From: Bolinopsis microptera
Lineage: Eukaryota; Ctenophora; Tentaculata; Lobata; Bolinopsidae
Assembly: GCF_026151205.1 (NCBI RefSeq)
Contig: NC_087083.1
Location: 7,852,460-7,916,459, forward strand
Length of the DNA: 64,000 nucleotides
Direction: 5' to 3'
In this document: positions 62,138-64,000 of the stretch, in pieces
Layout of the letters: each line of letters starts with the position of its first letter
How positions within the stretch are numbered: position 1 is the first letter of the stretch
Notes under the pieces: generated by a model
Seen by the model: only the letters and a program-made list of their open reading frames with translations
Told to the model about the DNA's origin: nothing
Database searches by the model: none
Program-made: the position numbers and the translations under genes

Positions 62138-64000
62138 TCACTGACGAGTGTTTGCTAGGGGAGCTTGGTAATTTAATATCGGTACAGGTATTAAACCCCC
62201 GAAACCGATAGCCAAGTCATTTGCTGATGATGTCCACTTAGACATTTTTCTTCTTTTTTTGTAATCCTTTATTTCTCCTGATTTACCCAGGACCTGGATT
62301 ACGGAATGGGTTTATTTCTTGGTACTGGCGCCTTTTTTGTTAATTTCTCCCCTATATAAATATTATACAATATATTTTAATATGTTTTTTGAGATTACCC
62401 GATGATTTTACACTTTTTTTTGAGTGTGGAGTCTATGTTGATTTAGTTCGATAGTTCAGTTTTGTATTTACTCGTTTAACTATATGCTATGTGAACATTT
62501 TTCCCGGAAATTGATGAAATATTTCGCAAATTCTGTAGAACCAGAATTCTGCTCATTATAATTATAATGTTTGAATCTCTGTGTTTATGAACATAATAGC
62601 CTGGGGTCCCCCAGGTAATACACTTGTACCCTATTATAGTATATTTATACACCAGACCTTTTCCATTTCCATCAGTTATTATACTGCAGTGTTTCAATTA
62701 TCAAGCAGTTTGTTTGACCAAATTTGATTGGTTCTCGATTCTTGAAGTATAGTGTATACTGGAACAAACTTAAATCGTTCATGTAACGGCTTAAGTTGCC
62801 GACGTTATTTAAATTGTTTGCAAAATGCCTTGAAAGTGGTTAACCCGATCTTTGCCCGATTAGATAAACGATGCTAGATTCAAGTCTGCAACATTGAAGA
62901 ATGCATTAAATTTTGAGTGCCTCTATGGCTAATGTTGATTAATTTTAAAGTTTATCAAAAATTTCTGCATCTAATCTTGGAGCATCGTATATTTTGTAGA
63001 GCTCCGTGCCCGAGCCGCTCTTATCTGGACGCCTGTCTCTTACCTGGTTTTACATGTACAGCAGAGTTTATGGTCTATAATTGCACATAGATTTTATTTG
63101 CTACACGTTGTAAGCCTCTCTCGTGCACGAAAAGGGTTACAACGTGTATCACTATCAAGCTTTTATCGATAACATTAAATTTCCAGCTTACAATAATTAT
63201 ATTCCTAAAATATGCCACGTTACTATCATGTCTTATATTGTGGAATGATATCTTTCGTTTTGTGGAATTGGAGTTTTAAGTTTTAACTGCTATATTTTAC
63301 GGTTAAAATATTTCTCTCCAAAATTTTACTGTTTTTGTAATGTAGTACGCGCTGTGCGCCACAGCCAGAATTTCAAAGGTTTCATAAATTTCAATAATAT
63401 AGTACTAGTAGCGTACAGTTTGCCAAAGATTTTTGAGCATTGTGCTCGTGCAAAACGCCTAAAAGTAATGTGGCAATAAATAAATTTGTGAACTATGCTT
63501 ACACTTACAGTAATTGATCTCGAAGAGGGTGCAAGGAGAGAGAACCTGGAAAAATTTTAAGGTATGAATTCTAGCAATGAGAAATGTAAATTTGGACTAC
63601 ATGGGGTGACTATTGTGCGGACAGTCTGCAGATGGTCTAACTGCACTGTAATAATATCTTTAAAACTAACAAAAATTAATTATTTCTAGGGGCCAAATGA
63701 GGCAAAAAAGTAACTAAAGATCCCTCAGTAAAACTAAGGATACTTTAGTAAAACTAAATGAGTTTGGCCGACATGAGTGTTTAACTCTTGCAGTTTCACT
63801 ATTCCTTAATTCCTACTGAATGTTATCTATTTTTTTGAATTAACCATCCTTAGACCTAAATAGTCGTTTAATGATTCCTCACATATATCCATTTGCATAC
63901 AAATACTAAAATAAGGATCGTTATATAATTAGACTGGAAAACGAAATTTATTTTTAGATGATGATTTATTTTTTATGCGAATGAGTTACTGTTATAACTA
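62138..64000. other. Terminal AT-rich region, no gene supported
   Basis: Nothing coding is recognised. CACGTTGTAA and TTACAACGTG form an inverted pair at about 63103-63150, and AGAACCAGAATTCTGCT near 62538 is also present near 40127. Confidence 0.4.

Overview
This window is eukaryotic and almost certainly metazoan DNA. It is AT-rich, its genes are sparse and interrupted by spliceosomal introns, and most of the length is tandem repeats, MITE-like elements and retrotransposon remains. The two best genes are animal-type: a secreted protein built from six scavenger-receptor cysteine-rich (SRCR) modules, and a single-exon type I membrane protein that I read as an EFF-1/AFF-1 (FF family) cell-cell fusogen. 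That pair is compatible with an early-branching animal. Ctenophores are known to carry FF proteins and would fit, but nothing here fixes the species.

Layout. Positions 1-5.6 kb hold minisatellites and a 2.1-kb terminal-inverted-repeat (TIR) element inserted inside one of them. Positions 5.7-8.6 kb hold a two-exon gene for a 107-residue protein with two membrane segments; its intron carries three repeat structures. Positions 9.1-11.3 kb are a TIR element swollen by about 72 copies of a 28-bp G-rich unit. Positions 11.3-21.4 kb hold two small non-autonomous DNA elements and a possible two-exon gene for a 101-residue Cys-rich protein. The FF fusogen lies at 21.5-24.0 kb and the SRCR gene at 26.9-33.8 kb, both on the minus strand. 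The SRCR gene has a recent internal tandem duplication of about 2.3 kb and very long CT microsatellites in two introns.

Positions 34-46 kb are mostly repeats: a 1.1-kb tandem duplication, satellites, a GC-rich 1.1-kb repeat and two MITEs. Positions 46.7-49.9 kb form a large inverted repeat whose centre holds a LINE ORF1 fragment and a GGGTCA array flanked by inverted 15-mers. Positions 50-53.4 kb hold a possible small membrane protein, a 65-bp perfect palindrome and a decayed LINE 3' end. A complete Ty3/gypsy retrotransposon (54.07-59.30 kb, minus strand) has identical 105-bp LTRs and a 5-bp target duplication, so it inserted recently. A second, inverted copy of the GC-rich repeat and a frameshifted reverse-transcriptase fragment follow; the last 1.9 kb shows nothing I can name.

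Functionally, only the fusogen, the SRCR protein and the two-TM protein look like host genes worth following. I see no evidence that they form a pathway. The fusogen would act at the cell surface in cell-cell fusion and the SRCR protein would be secreted. Gene models were built by eye from splice signals, phase and reading frame; none has been tested against RNA or a database.
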